From assembly GCA_012961925.1 (NCBI GenBank), contig DTYK01000035.1, positions 1-21,058 of the forward strand: DNA of 21,058 nt, written 5' to 3'. The DNA comes from Candidatus Latescibacterota bacterium. GTDB taxonomy: Bacteria; Latescibacterota; MVCY01; DTYK01. Made by a program: the position numbers and the translations under genes. Position 1 is the first letter of the stretch. The number at the start of each line of letters is the position of its first letter. A model generated the notes under the pieces. The model had not been told where the DNA came from. It made no database searches and saw only the letters and a list, made by a program, of their open reading frames with translations. This document shows, piece after piece, positions 1 through 5,958 of this stretch.

Positions 1-66
1 AAGGGGCTTGTCCCCCGTAAAGACAGAGCTTGCCCCCGTAAAGACAGGGCCTATGCCCCATAAAAG
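1..66. repeat. short tandem repeat, about 22-bp unit
   Basis: A unit of about 22 bp built on the core CCCCCGTAAAGACAG occurs twice almost exactly (around 11-26 and 34-48). A third, diverged copy follows (CCTATGCCCCATAAAAGG). The array runs into the left edge, so its full length is unknown. There is no spacer variety, so it is not a CRISPR array. Confidence 0.5.
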
Positions 67-307
67 GGTTACACTACGGGTTTTAGAAAATTCGTGATGT
101 CTGATCTTGATAAAGAGAGGGCCACTTCGGATTATTCAGGATGCTCACAGCAATGAGGCCTTAGCTACTTCTGAGGGGGTGAAGATCATTAGAGGGGAAA
201 GCTGGGGTCATGTGGGGATATCACAAAGAGGCTCCGGGGGTGCTAAGCGGATAAAGCTCTAAGGAGGCACTTGGTGAGGGGAAGATTACGTCGAAAGACG
301 GGGGAGC
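67..307. other. non-coding stretch, nothing recognised
   Basis: No recognisable gene, RNA or terminator is visible between the edge repeat and the HepT relic. One reading frame (roughly 90-262, plus strand) is open for about 55 codons, but it has no good start or ribosome binding site and resembles no family I know. I leave it uncalled. Confidence 0.4.
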
Positions 308-744
308 TCAACAAGTTTCCCTTTGTTGATTCTCCATGAAAACGACCAATGCTCTGGCGAATTGAGTGAAGTCTTCCAACCGGGTTGTCAGAAGACGATA
401 TACTTCTTTGGAGTTGATCTCCAAATATTCGTGAACCAGGATGTTTCGGAAATTAGTCATCCCCCTTATTCGAGTGGCAAGTGCTTCGGGAATAATCCCG
501 GCTTTTTGCAGAACTATGAAGACATTCGCCTCTTCCTCGGGTACTTCAAGATCCAATCGGGCGATCAGATAGTTGGCTATATCCATACACACCTGAATTG
601 CGAGTTGGAAATTTCGCTCCACAATTCCTGGATATCCTCGTCAGCCAGATAGGACTCCAGAAGAAGATTCTGGTATTTCTTCAGCTTACGGACATATTTA
701 TCCAGTTTTCTCAGCCGTGCTTCAAGAAGCCTGTGATCCAACAC
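308..744 (-). pseudogene. hepT: HepT-like toxin (DUF86), frameshifted
   Basis: HepT is the RNase-like HEPN toxin of MntA/HepT pairs. The C-terminal part (622 down to 308) carries the diagnostic R-x4-H-x-Y motif as RNILVHEY, preceded by the typical IANYLIARLDLEVPEE helix region. The N-terminal part of the family lies just upstream in another frame. It starts at GTG 744 (or TTG 741) behind AAGGAG, begins VLDHRLLEARLRKLDKYVRK and runs to LADEDIQE. The two parts join only if one base is restored near 618-628; without it the first frame stops about 15 codons later. No slippery heptamer is visible there, so this looks like a mutation or an assembly error, not programmed frameshifting. The start overlaps the end of the upstream MNT gene by about 23 bases, the usual arrangement for this module. 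Confidence 0.82.
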
Positions 745-1117
745 CGAGGCCTGTCTCCTTTATTCTCTGCTTTAGATGTTCGGCGTGGTAGTCGAAGTAT
801 CTCTGGTAGTCATAGTATTTGCTCATCAGCCTCATTTGATAGAATGCTCGCTGTTCGGGGTCTCTTTCGAACAAAAGTCTCCCTTTCTTAATAACTTGAA
901 ATTGTAAGAGTAGCGGAGAGGCATTTAGAACAATGAGGTCTATTCTCTTATGGAACAGGTTTTCCAGTTCTCCACTTAACTCTATTCTATGTTCCAGGAC
1001 ATTTTCTGGCTTTGGGGATAATAATACGGCAATGTCAATATCGCTGTCCTTATGACGTGACAACCTGACACCATGGGCAGGCGCTCTACGAATAAGGAGT
1101 TTGTCTGAGACGGTCAC
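722..1117 (-). CDS. mntA: MNT-domain nucleotidyltransferase, antitoxin of HepT pair, probably degraded
   Basis: MntA proteins are minimal nucleotidyltransferases that AMPylate HepT toxins. The metal-binding SDIDIAVL motif is clear, about 30 residues in. A C-terminal helix region (FYQMRLMSKYYDYQRYFDYH) follows, as in MntA proteins encoded next to HepT. However, the essential Gly-Ser that should stand about ten residues before the SDID motif (family pattern LFGS-x-A-x-G) is absent; the sequence reads LLIRRAPAHGVRL. In the neighbouring frame the DNA encodes Leu-Phe just before this point, suggesting small indels have destroyed the N-terminus. The GTG start at 1117 has no evident ribosome binding site. 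With the partner toxin also frameshifted, the module is probably inactive. The nucleotidyltransferase fold assignment is firm; function is doubtful. Confidence 0.7.
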   Translation of the reverse strand: MTVSDKLLIRRAPAHGVRLSRHKDSDIDIAVLLSPKPENVLEHRIELSGELENLFHKRIDLIVLNASPLLLQFQVIKKGRLLFERDPEQRAFYQMRLMSKYYDYQRYFDYHAEHLKQRIKETGLGVGSQAS

Positions 1118-1233
1118 GCAATCTCCGACTTGAGTCCGGTGGTGATCAAATTGGACAAAAGCAAGGTGGACCGGAGGTCCGCCTATTTTAGTATCATCTG
1201 GAGTGTATGATGGGGAAGGCGTGGAAAGTTGGC

Positions 1234-1262
1234 TTGACCTTTTTTCACGGACGATGTATATT
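1234..1262 (+). promoter_or_regulatory. sigma-70 type promoter for the sugar isomerase gene
   Basis: TTGACC (1234-1239) and TATATT (1257-1262) are separated by exactly 17 bases. Transcription would begin near 1269 and give a leader of about 95 nt before the start codon at 1364. No competing motif of this quality is visible nearby. Confidence 0.6.
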
Positions 1263-1363
1263 GAGTGTTGGATCAGGGGAAGATGATGTTGTTGAGGTGA
1301 ACGAATGTGTTATCTGACACACTGGTTTGTAAACGACATGGGTGACGATGAGGAGGCGGCAGG

Positions 1364-2182
1364 ATGAATAGACTGAGACTTGGCCTTATCGTCGGCGCCT
1401 CCGATGAGCCGAGGAGAAGCTTTGAAAAGGTGGCAGAGGTGGGCATACCTACCTGCCAACTTTCTTGCACCGCAGAAAAGATGGTTGACAGTCTTAATCC
1501 GACGAAGATCCGCAGGGCGGCCGATGAAGCAGGGATCGAGATCAGCTCATTTTTCCTGCTCTTTGAAGGACAGAAGTTCAATCTGAAGGATGGCCCAGCT
1601 ACCATGGGCTTCATACCGGAAAGATACCGTGAGGAACGCCTGGTACTTGCCAAAAGGTTCTCGGACATGGTGAGAGATATGGGCGTGAATAGCATCACAT
1701 CCCATGTGGGATTCATTCCCGACGACCCCCGGGATCCCCTCTACATAGGATTTTTAGACGTGATGAAGGAGTACGCCGAATACTGCGCCAAAAATGGCCA
1801 AATCTTCTGCTTCGAAACAGGTCAGGAACTGCCCTCCACACTCAAACGGACTATTCTGGATGTAGGCACGGATAATCTTGGGATAAACTTAGATCCGGCC
1901 AATCTGATCCTGTACGGGATGGCCAACCCTCTGGACGCTGTGGAGATCTTCGGGAAATATGTGCGCGGTATGCACGCCAAGGACGGGCTATGGCCGAACC
2001 GGGATGAGGACCTGGGGACAGAGGTGCCGCTTGGGGAGGGGAAGGTGAACTTCAGACTGCTCATCCCCCGCCTCAAGGAGAAAGGTTTCAATGGCCCGAT
2101 AACGATCGAGCGGGAGATCACCGGGCCACAGCAGAAGATCGATATCCTCAAGGCAAAGGAGATCCTGGAGCCCATGCTCTGA
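1364..2182 (+). CDS. sugar phosphate isomerase/epimerase, xylose isomerase-like TIM barrel
   Basis: A 272-residue protein of the AP endonuclease 2 / xylose isomerase-like TIM barrel superfamily. These cytoplasmic enzymes interconvert sugars, inosose-type polyols or their phosphates using a divalent metal. Metal-ligand positions are recognisable: Glu151 in FETGQE, Asp177 in INLDPANL, His204 in MHAKDG and Glu249 in TIERE. His114 in TSHVGF is also typical. AGGAGG at 1351-1356 sits 7 bases before the ATG, which fixes the start. It is a single gene behind its own promoter. A function in sugar or inositol-type catabolism is inferred from the family and from the Gfo/Idh, ROK and DeoR genes elsewhere in the window. 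The exact substrate cannot be read from the sequence. Confidence 0.88.
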   Translation: MNRLRLGLIVGASDEPRRSFEKVAEVGIPTCQLSCTAEKMVDSLNPTKIRRAADEAGIEISSFFLLFEGQKFNLKDGPATMGFIPERYREERLVLAKRFSDMVRDMGVNSITSHVGFIPDDPRDPLYIGFLDVMKEYAEYCAKNGQIFCFETGQELPSTLKRTILDVGTDNLGINLDPANLILYGMANPLDAVEIFGKYVRGMHAKDGLWPNRDEDLGTEVPLGEGKVNFRLLIPRLKEKGFNGPITIEREITGPQQKIDILKAKEILEPML

Positions 2183-2220
2183 TAGGAGAAAATCTAAGGT
2201 CTAAAAGATTCACGGGATAG

Positions 2221-2460
2221 AACGGAAATATTAGGCCATCGAGGAGCTTAAAAGACACCAGCGCCCTGGACTCAATCGGTAACATAATCCTGTTCGGGAG
2301 CCCGGCCAAGGGCAAGGCCGGGTCCGAAAGCGATATAGATCTCCTGGTCTTTGCTACCGACTCCCTCCAGAAAGCTGATCGAAACGCTGGATAAGGAACT
2401 ACATGGTGTATGAGGACTGCTGAAACATCTGTACCGCCATGAGCCCGGAAGGAGAAAAAT
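2221..2460 (+). pseudogene. relic of an MNT-type nucleotidyltransferase gene
   Basis: From about 2272 the sequence reads SIGNIILFGSPAKGKAG and then ESDIDLLVF, ending near 2354. This is the full nucleotidyltransferase signature, with Gly-Ser and Asp-x-Asp. The frame has no ATG, GTG or TTG start and ends at TAA 2392-2394. Continuing homology lies in the frame one base further on: KLIETLDKELHGV, then a TGA, then GLLKHLYRHEPGRR. So at least one indel near 2370 and one stop interrupt the gene. The relic ends just before the dUTPase gene. It resembles MntA-type or free-standing nucleotidyltransferases. It differs from the minus-strand copy at 722-1117 in keeping the Gly-Ser, so it is a separate element, not a simple duplicate. 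Confidence 0.75.
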
Positions 2461-2465
2461 GACAG

Positions 2466-2978
2466 ATGGGTTCTGTCCTGACAAAAAGCCGGCTTGAAAA
2501 ACTCCTTGAAATCAGACCTCCCCTCATCGAGAGTATGCCAAGCCCTGATCTCCAGATTCAGGAGAACGGTATTGAACTGACGGTAAGGGAGGTAAGAAAA
2601 TGGATCGGACCAGGCGCCATCTCCCTTGAGAACAGTGAAAGGAAGTTGGCCGGGACAGAAAGGTTGGAGTTCGATGAGTACGGCTGGATTGAAATCGGTC
2701 CAGGTTCATATAAGATCGTCTACAATGAGATCGTCAGCCTGCCTAAGGATATCATCGCCCTCGGCAGGCCGCGTTCCTCACTGCTCCGCTCCGGAGCAAC
2801 AATAGCCTCGGCCGTCTGGGATGCCGGCTACTCGGGCAGGGGAGAGGGTCTGCTCATCGTCTTCAACCCCAATGGCATGCGACTTCAAAAGGATGCAAGG
2901 GTGCTTCAACTCCTCTTCTTCCAGCTCACGGAGGAAGTGGAAAAGGGATATCAAGGCCTCTACCAGGGGCGGGTGTGA
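2466..2978 (+). CDS. dUTP diphosphatase / dCTP deaminase family protein
   Basis: This 170-residue protein belongs to the trimeric dUTPase/dCTP deaminase fold, which removes dUTP (or makes dUMP precursors) to keep uracil out of DNA. Visible motifs: NGIELTV at 34-40, the phosphate-binding PRSSLLRSG at 102-110, WDAGYSGRGEG at 118-128 with the acidic residue of the nucleotide pocket (Asp119), and a C-terminal YQGLYQG tail typical of the Dcd/archaeal-type dUTPase branch. It is shorter than bacterial Dcd (about 190) and closer to archaeal-type dUTPase. AAGGAG at 2449-2454 precedes the ATG by 11 bases. RecR follows after 54 bases, so the two are probably co-transcribed. Whether it hydrolyses dUTP, deaminates dCTP or does both is undecided. 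Confidence 0.8.
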   Translation: MGSVLTKSRLEKLLEIRPPLIESMPSPDLQIQENGIELTVREVRKWIGPGAISLENSERKLAGTERLEFDEYGWIEIGPGSYKIVYNEIVSLPKDIIALGRPRSSLLRSGATIASAVWDAGYSGRGEGLLIVFNPNGMRLQKDARVLQLLFFQLTEEVEKGYQGLYQGRV

Positions 2979-3032
2979 GAATGAGGCGCTTAAACCCCCG
3001 GATCCATGTTGCACTTTAACAAAGGATGAGAG

Positions 3033-3647
3033 ATGAGATCTGAGCTTGATCCCGTTGCGAAGCTTACGGCAGAGCTGGAAAAGCTACCCGGTATCGGGGC
3101 CAGAACAGCCCAGAGGCTGGCTTTCCACTTGATGAAAGTGGATAAAGAGGAAGCTCTGGCCCTGGCCCAGGCGATCGTTAACCTGAGGGAGGAGATAAGC
3201 TACTGTTCCGTCTGCTTCAACCTGACGGATAGGGATCCCTGCCGGATATGTTCCGATCCAAAGAGGGACACCTCCACCATCTGTGTGGTTGAACAACCAA
3301 GGGACGTCTGGACAATAGAAGGAACCAGCCAGTATCGTGGACTCTACCATGTGCTGGGCGGTGTCATCGCTCCACTCGAGGATGTGGGGCCAGAAGACCT
3401 GAGGATCAAAGAGCTGGTTAAACGGGTGAGGTCTGGCGTCAAAGAGGTCATCCTGGCCGTCAGCGCCGGCACAGAAGGCCAGATGACCGCCCTATATATC
3501 CATAAACTTCTGAAGCCCTCCAGGATCAAGATCTCCCAGATCGCCAGGGGCGTCCCTGTCGGCGGCGATCTGGACATGGTGGACGGGGATACCCTGGCCC
3601 AGGCGATCAAGGGGAGACAGGAGATGACCCCACCCGCCCGGGAGTGA
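3033..3647 (+). CDS. recR: recombination mediator protein RecR
   Basis: RecR works with RecO and RecF to load RecA on SSB-coated gapped DNA. The 204-residue length is normal. The helix-hairpin-helix (LPGIGARTAQRLAFHL, 18-33) is followed by a four-cysteine zinc finger (Cys58, Cys61, Cys70, Cys73) and a Toprim domain from about 81. The Toprim signature is slightly unusual: SAGTEGQMTALYI where the family usually reads NPTVEGEATALYL; the key Glu148 is kept. AAAGGA lies 6 bases before the ATG. recR often stands behind dnaX and ybaB; here it stands between a dUTPase gene and the SOS cassette, giving a run of DNA-maintenance genes. Confidence 0.96.
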   Translation: MRSELDPVAKLTAELEKLPGIGARTAQRLAFHLMKVDKEEALALAQAIVNLREEISYCSVCFNLTDRDPCRICSDPKRDTSTICVVEQPRDVWTIEGTSQYRGLYHVLGGVIAPLEDVGPEDLRIKELVKRVRSGVKEVILAVSAGTEGQMTALYIHKLLKPSRIKISQIARGVPVGGDLDMVDGDTLAQAIKGRQEMTPPARE

Positions 3648-3661
3648 AATTCGGGACGGGT
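3632..3661 (+). terminator. possible GC-rich stem-loop at the end of recR
   Basis: ACCCGCCCG (3632-3640) can pair with CGGGACGGGT (3652-3661), giving nine pairs with one bulged A and an 11-base loop containing the recR stop codon. No run of T follows, so it is weak as an intrinsic terminator. It may serve to end or attenuate the recR transcript before the lexA promoter. Confidence 0.3.
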
Positions 3662-3746
3662 TCACATTGTCCACGGTGCTCCGAAAAGGGATTTTCATGA
3701 TTCGTGGCGCCCTCCAAGGGTATGTGCGTCTTACCCAAAAATCTCC

Positions 3747-3775
3747 TTGACAACCCCCCTTTATTTTTTTATCTT
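3747..3775 (+). promoter_or_regulatory. lexA promoter (TTGACA-17-TATCTT)
   Basis: A consensus -35 box TTGACA (3747-3752) and TATCTT (3770-3775) are separated by 17 bases. The start of transcription should fall near 3782, inside the palindrome that begins at 3775. Repressor bound there would block the polymerase, as expected for LexA autoregulation. Confidence 0.75.
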
Positions 3776-3800
3776 TTAGGTAAACATATGTATACCTAAA
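3775..3800. promoter_or_regulatory. probable LexA operator, 26-bp near-perfect palindrome
   Basis: The left half TTTAGGTAAACAT (3775-3787) and right half ATGTATACCTAAA (3788-3800) are complementary at 12 of 13 positions with no spacer. The site touches the -10 box and covers the expected transcription start of lexA. It is unlike the E. coli CTGT-N8-ACAG box and the Gram-positive GAAC-N4-GTTC box. Self-repression by LexA is inferred from its position, since LexA normally controls its own gene. Confidence 0.68.
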
Positions 3801-3814
3801 GGGGTGAAGATGGC

Positions 3815-4444
3815 ATGGATGAGCTGACCGAACGGCAGAGGCAGATCCTGAATTTTCTCAAAGACCATATTGAGAGCTCTGGTTATGCGCCTTCGGTCAG
3901 GGAGGTGGCAGCAAGGTTCGGGATGAGTGTGAGGGGTGCCCATAAGCATCTGGAAAGCTTGGAGAGGAAGGGTCATATCCGAAGGCGGCCCGAGAGGGCA
4001 AGGGCCATAGAGATTTCAGGCTACTCCACGCCCCAGATGAAGGCTGTTCCTGTTGTCGGGACAGTAATGGCAGGAGAGCCGATCCTGGCCGTGGAAAACA
4101 TCGAGGGCCACATCCCCCTTCCCAGATCCCTTGTTCGGGAGGATGATGCGTTCTTTCTCAAGGTGAAAGGGGAGAGCATGATCCAAGAGCATATAAAGGA
4201 GGGGGACTACGTCCTGATCAGACCTCAGGGTTCGGTCGAAAACGGGGAGGTCGTAGCCGTTCTGATCGAGGAGGAGGCGACGTTGAAGAAGTTTTACAGG
4301 GACGGAGACTCGGTCATTCTCCGGCCAGCAAATCCGGAGATGGAGCCCATCATCATAAAAGAGGGTGAGGCCTCCGTCAGGATACTGGGCAAGGTGGTTG
4401 CCGTCTTCCGACTCCTTGACAGGAAGGCCTCGATATTGATCTGA
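3815..4444 (+). CDS. lexA: LexA, SOS repressor
   Basis: LexA represses SOS genes until RecA filaments trigger its self-cleavage. The 209-residue protein has an N-terminal winged helix (about 1-65; LTERQRQILNFLKDHI, then SVREVAARFGMSVRGAHKHL as the recognition region). The Ala86-Gly87 cleavage site stands in TVMAGEP, and the S24-type catalytic pair is Ser121 (KGESM) and Lys158 (ATLKKF). All cleavage residues are present, so it should be a functional, RecA-responsive repressor. AAGGGG lies about 10 bases before the ATG. An upstream ATG at 3810 is out of frame and stops after five codons. It is the first gene of the SOS cassette, with imuB 79 bases downstream. Confidence 0.97.
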   Translation: MDELTERQRQILNFLKDHIESSGYAPSVREVAARFGMSVRGAHKHLESLERKGHIRRRPERARAIEISGYSTPQMKAVPVVGTVMAGEPILAVENIEGHIPLPRSLVREDDAFFLKVKGESMIQEHIKEGDYVLIRPQGSVENGEVVAVLIEEEATLKKFYRDGDSVILRPANPEMEPIIIKEGEASVRILGKVVAVFRLLDRKASILI

Positions 4445-4523
4445 CCTCTGCTAAGTCCCAAAAGATGATCCAGGATGAAATGCTAAAGCATAAGCTCCAG
4501 AGCGTAGGAGGGGATTCAGGGCT

Positions 4524-5717
4524 ATGAGGGAGAAGCGGATCGTCTTTCTGAACCTGAAAAACTTCTATATACAGGCAGAAAGCAGTGCCAACTCCGAACT
4601 CAATGGCCAGCCTCTTGCCGTGTTCAGGGGCAGCAGGGTGATAGACGCGTGCCGGGTGGCGAGGAGGGAGGGGGTGAGGGAAGGTATGCTTGCAGGCCAC
4701 GCCCGGCGTATCTGCCCGGGACTTGTCCTCCTGCCCTATAACAGAGATCGCTACCGGCATCTCTTCAGAGAGGTCTGGGATCTGGTGGCCTGTTATAGCC
4801 CCCTTATCGAGCCCATCGACCTGCATCAGGGTTTTTTCGACCTTACAGGTTGCCTCCCCCGAGACATCTCCCTTAAACGGAGGGTAAGGGAGATCCAGAA
4901 CCAGATACTCCTCCGGACAGGGTTGAGCAGCAGGGCGGGAGGCGGGCCTAACAAGCTTCTTGCCAGGCTGGCGGCCCGGAAAGGGGTCTTTCTATCCAGA
5001 GCAGAGGCCAAGTCCTTTTTAACTTCAACACCCTTAAAGACCTTTGGCTGGATAGATCAGAATCTCATCGGACGTCTGCATCGATTGGGCGTCACAACCC
5101 TCGGAGAGCTCATCTCCATCCCGGAAGGCCTTCTTGCCTCCCAGTTCCCCAGACACCGGTCCCTGCTCCATCGCCTCAGCTCCGGCATAGATCCGGACCC
5201 TGTCCGGCCCCTCTACCCCCCCCGGAGCCTTGAGGAAGAGATACAATTTGATACAGAACAAGATGACTGGGAGATGCTTCAGAATGGCCTTTCCATCCTC
5301 TGTAATCGGCTTGCGCAACGCCTGAGAGGACGGGGCGAGGAGGCACTGGAGGTCTCCCTCACCCTCTATTACCGGGGCCGGAAGGAAGAGGTAAGGCAAT
5401 CCCTGACCAGACCAATAGGAGAGAGCAGGCGCATCCTGAGGGCGGTCAGCTTGCTTCTCCAGAAGAACTTGAGGGGAAGGGGGATCGTCGGCATCAGGAT
5501 ATCCCTCTCAGAGCTCAGGAGCAGAAGGGCCGAGCAACTCGACCTCTTTAATAATGAAGTCCTCGTTGATAGATACATCCAACTCCAGGAGACGATGGAG
5601 ATGATCAGGCAACGCTATGGCCAGTTTTCCCTTTTCAATGGTGGTGAACTGAAGCGGAGAAGGCCGGAGAGGATGGCCCGGCTCATATTTGAACAACAGG
5701 GGAGGTGGCTCCCATGA
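4524..5717 (+). CDS. imuB: ImuB, catalytically inactive Y-family polymerase homologue
   Basis: ImuB is the hub of the SOS mutasome; it joins DnaE2 to the beta clamp. The 397-residue protein has the Y-family palm, finger and thumb layout with a little-finger region after about 235. The acidic residues needed for catalysis are gone. The first motif reads FLNLKNFYIQAE, with Asn10 where DinB has Asp. The second reads EPIDLHQGFFDLTG, with His101-Gln102 where DinB has Asp-Glu. This is the mark of ImuB rather than DinB. A clamp-binding pentapeptide QLDLF stands at 338-342, and a second related QFSLF at 367-371. GGAGGGG at 4507-4513 precedes the ATG. The stop codon overlaps the next start as ATGA. 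Confidence 0.85.
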   Translation: MREKRIVFLNLKNFYIQAESSANSELNGQPLAVFRGSRVIDACRVARREGVREGMLAGHARRICPGLVLLPYNRDRYRHLFREVWDLVACYSPLIEPIDLHQGFFDLTGCLPRDISLKRRVREIQNQILLRTGLSSRAGGGPNKLLARLAARKGVFLSRAEAKSFLTSTPLKTFGWIDQNLIGRLHRLGVTTLGELISIPEGLLASQFPRHRSLLHRLSSGIDPDPVRPLYPPRSLEEEIQFDTEQDDWEMLQNGLSILCNRLAQRLRGRGEEALEVSLTLYYRGRKEEVRQSLTRPIGESRRILRAVSLLLQKNLRGRGIVGIRISLSELRSRRAEQLDLFNNEVLVDRYIQLQETMEMIRQRYGQFSLFNGGELKRRRPERMARLIFEQQGRWLP

Positions 5718-5956
5718 GCCATGTATTGAACAGACCTCTGGCTGTCAAGCTGCGAGGGGCTTTACCCTTGAGGATAGCCATGGGAGGGGGATGGCTCCGG
5801 GTGAAGGCCATCGTCGAACACTGGAGGGAGACAGGGAGATGGTGGGAAGGGGAGACGGAGAAGGAGTTCTATCAGGTGGAGACCGAAAGAGGTGAGTTCA
5901 TCCTCTATCAGGACAGGTCAAACAAAAACTGGTTCCTTTACAGGGCAATGGATTAA
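5714..5956 (+). CDS. DUF6504-like small protein of the SOS cassette
   Basis: An 80-residue, Trp- and Arg-rich protein. The core HWRETGRWWEGE, then EFYQVETERGEFILYQDR and NWFLYRAMD, resembles the DUF6504 domain found beside imuB and dnaE2, or fused to ImuB, in other bacteria; this rests on my recollection of the family. I chose ATG 5714, which overlaps the imuB stop as ATGA and lies 7 bases after GGAGGT (5701-5706). An in-frame GTG at 5705 would put the start on top of that binding site. Only 2 bases separate it from dnaE2, so it is co-translated with the mutasome. Its biochemical role is unknown; an accessory role with ImuB or DnaE2 is inferred. Confidence 0.75.
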   Translation: MSHVLNRPLAVKLRGALPLRIAMGGGWLRVKAIVEHWRETGRWWEGETEKEFYQVETERGEFILYQDRSNKNWFLYRAMD

Positions 5957-5958
5957 AG

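Noticed and set aside
1..66. CRISPR array at the left edge
   Set aside because: The units follow each other without spacers and diverge by the third copy; no cas gene is present.
600..640. Programmed frameshift in HepT
   Set aside because: No slippery heptamer or downstream structure is visible at the junction; a mutation or assembly error is simpler.
1273..1716. Minus-strand open frame opposite the sugar isomerase
   Set aside because: It is antisense to a well-supported gene, has no family resemblance and no binding site.
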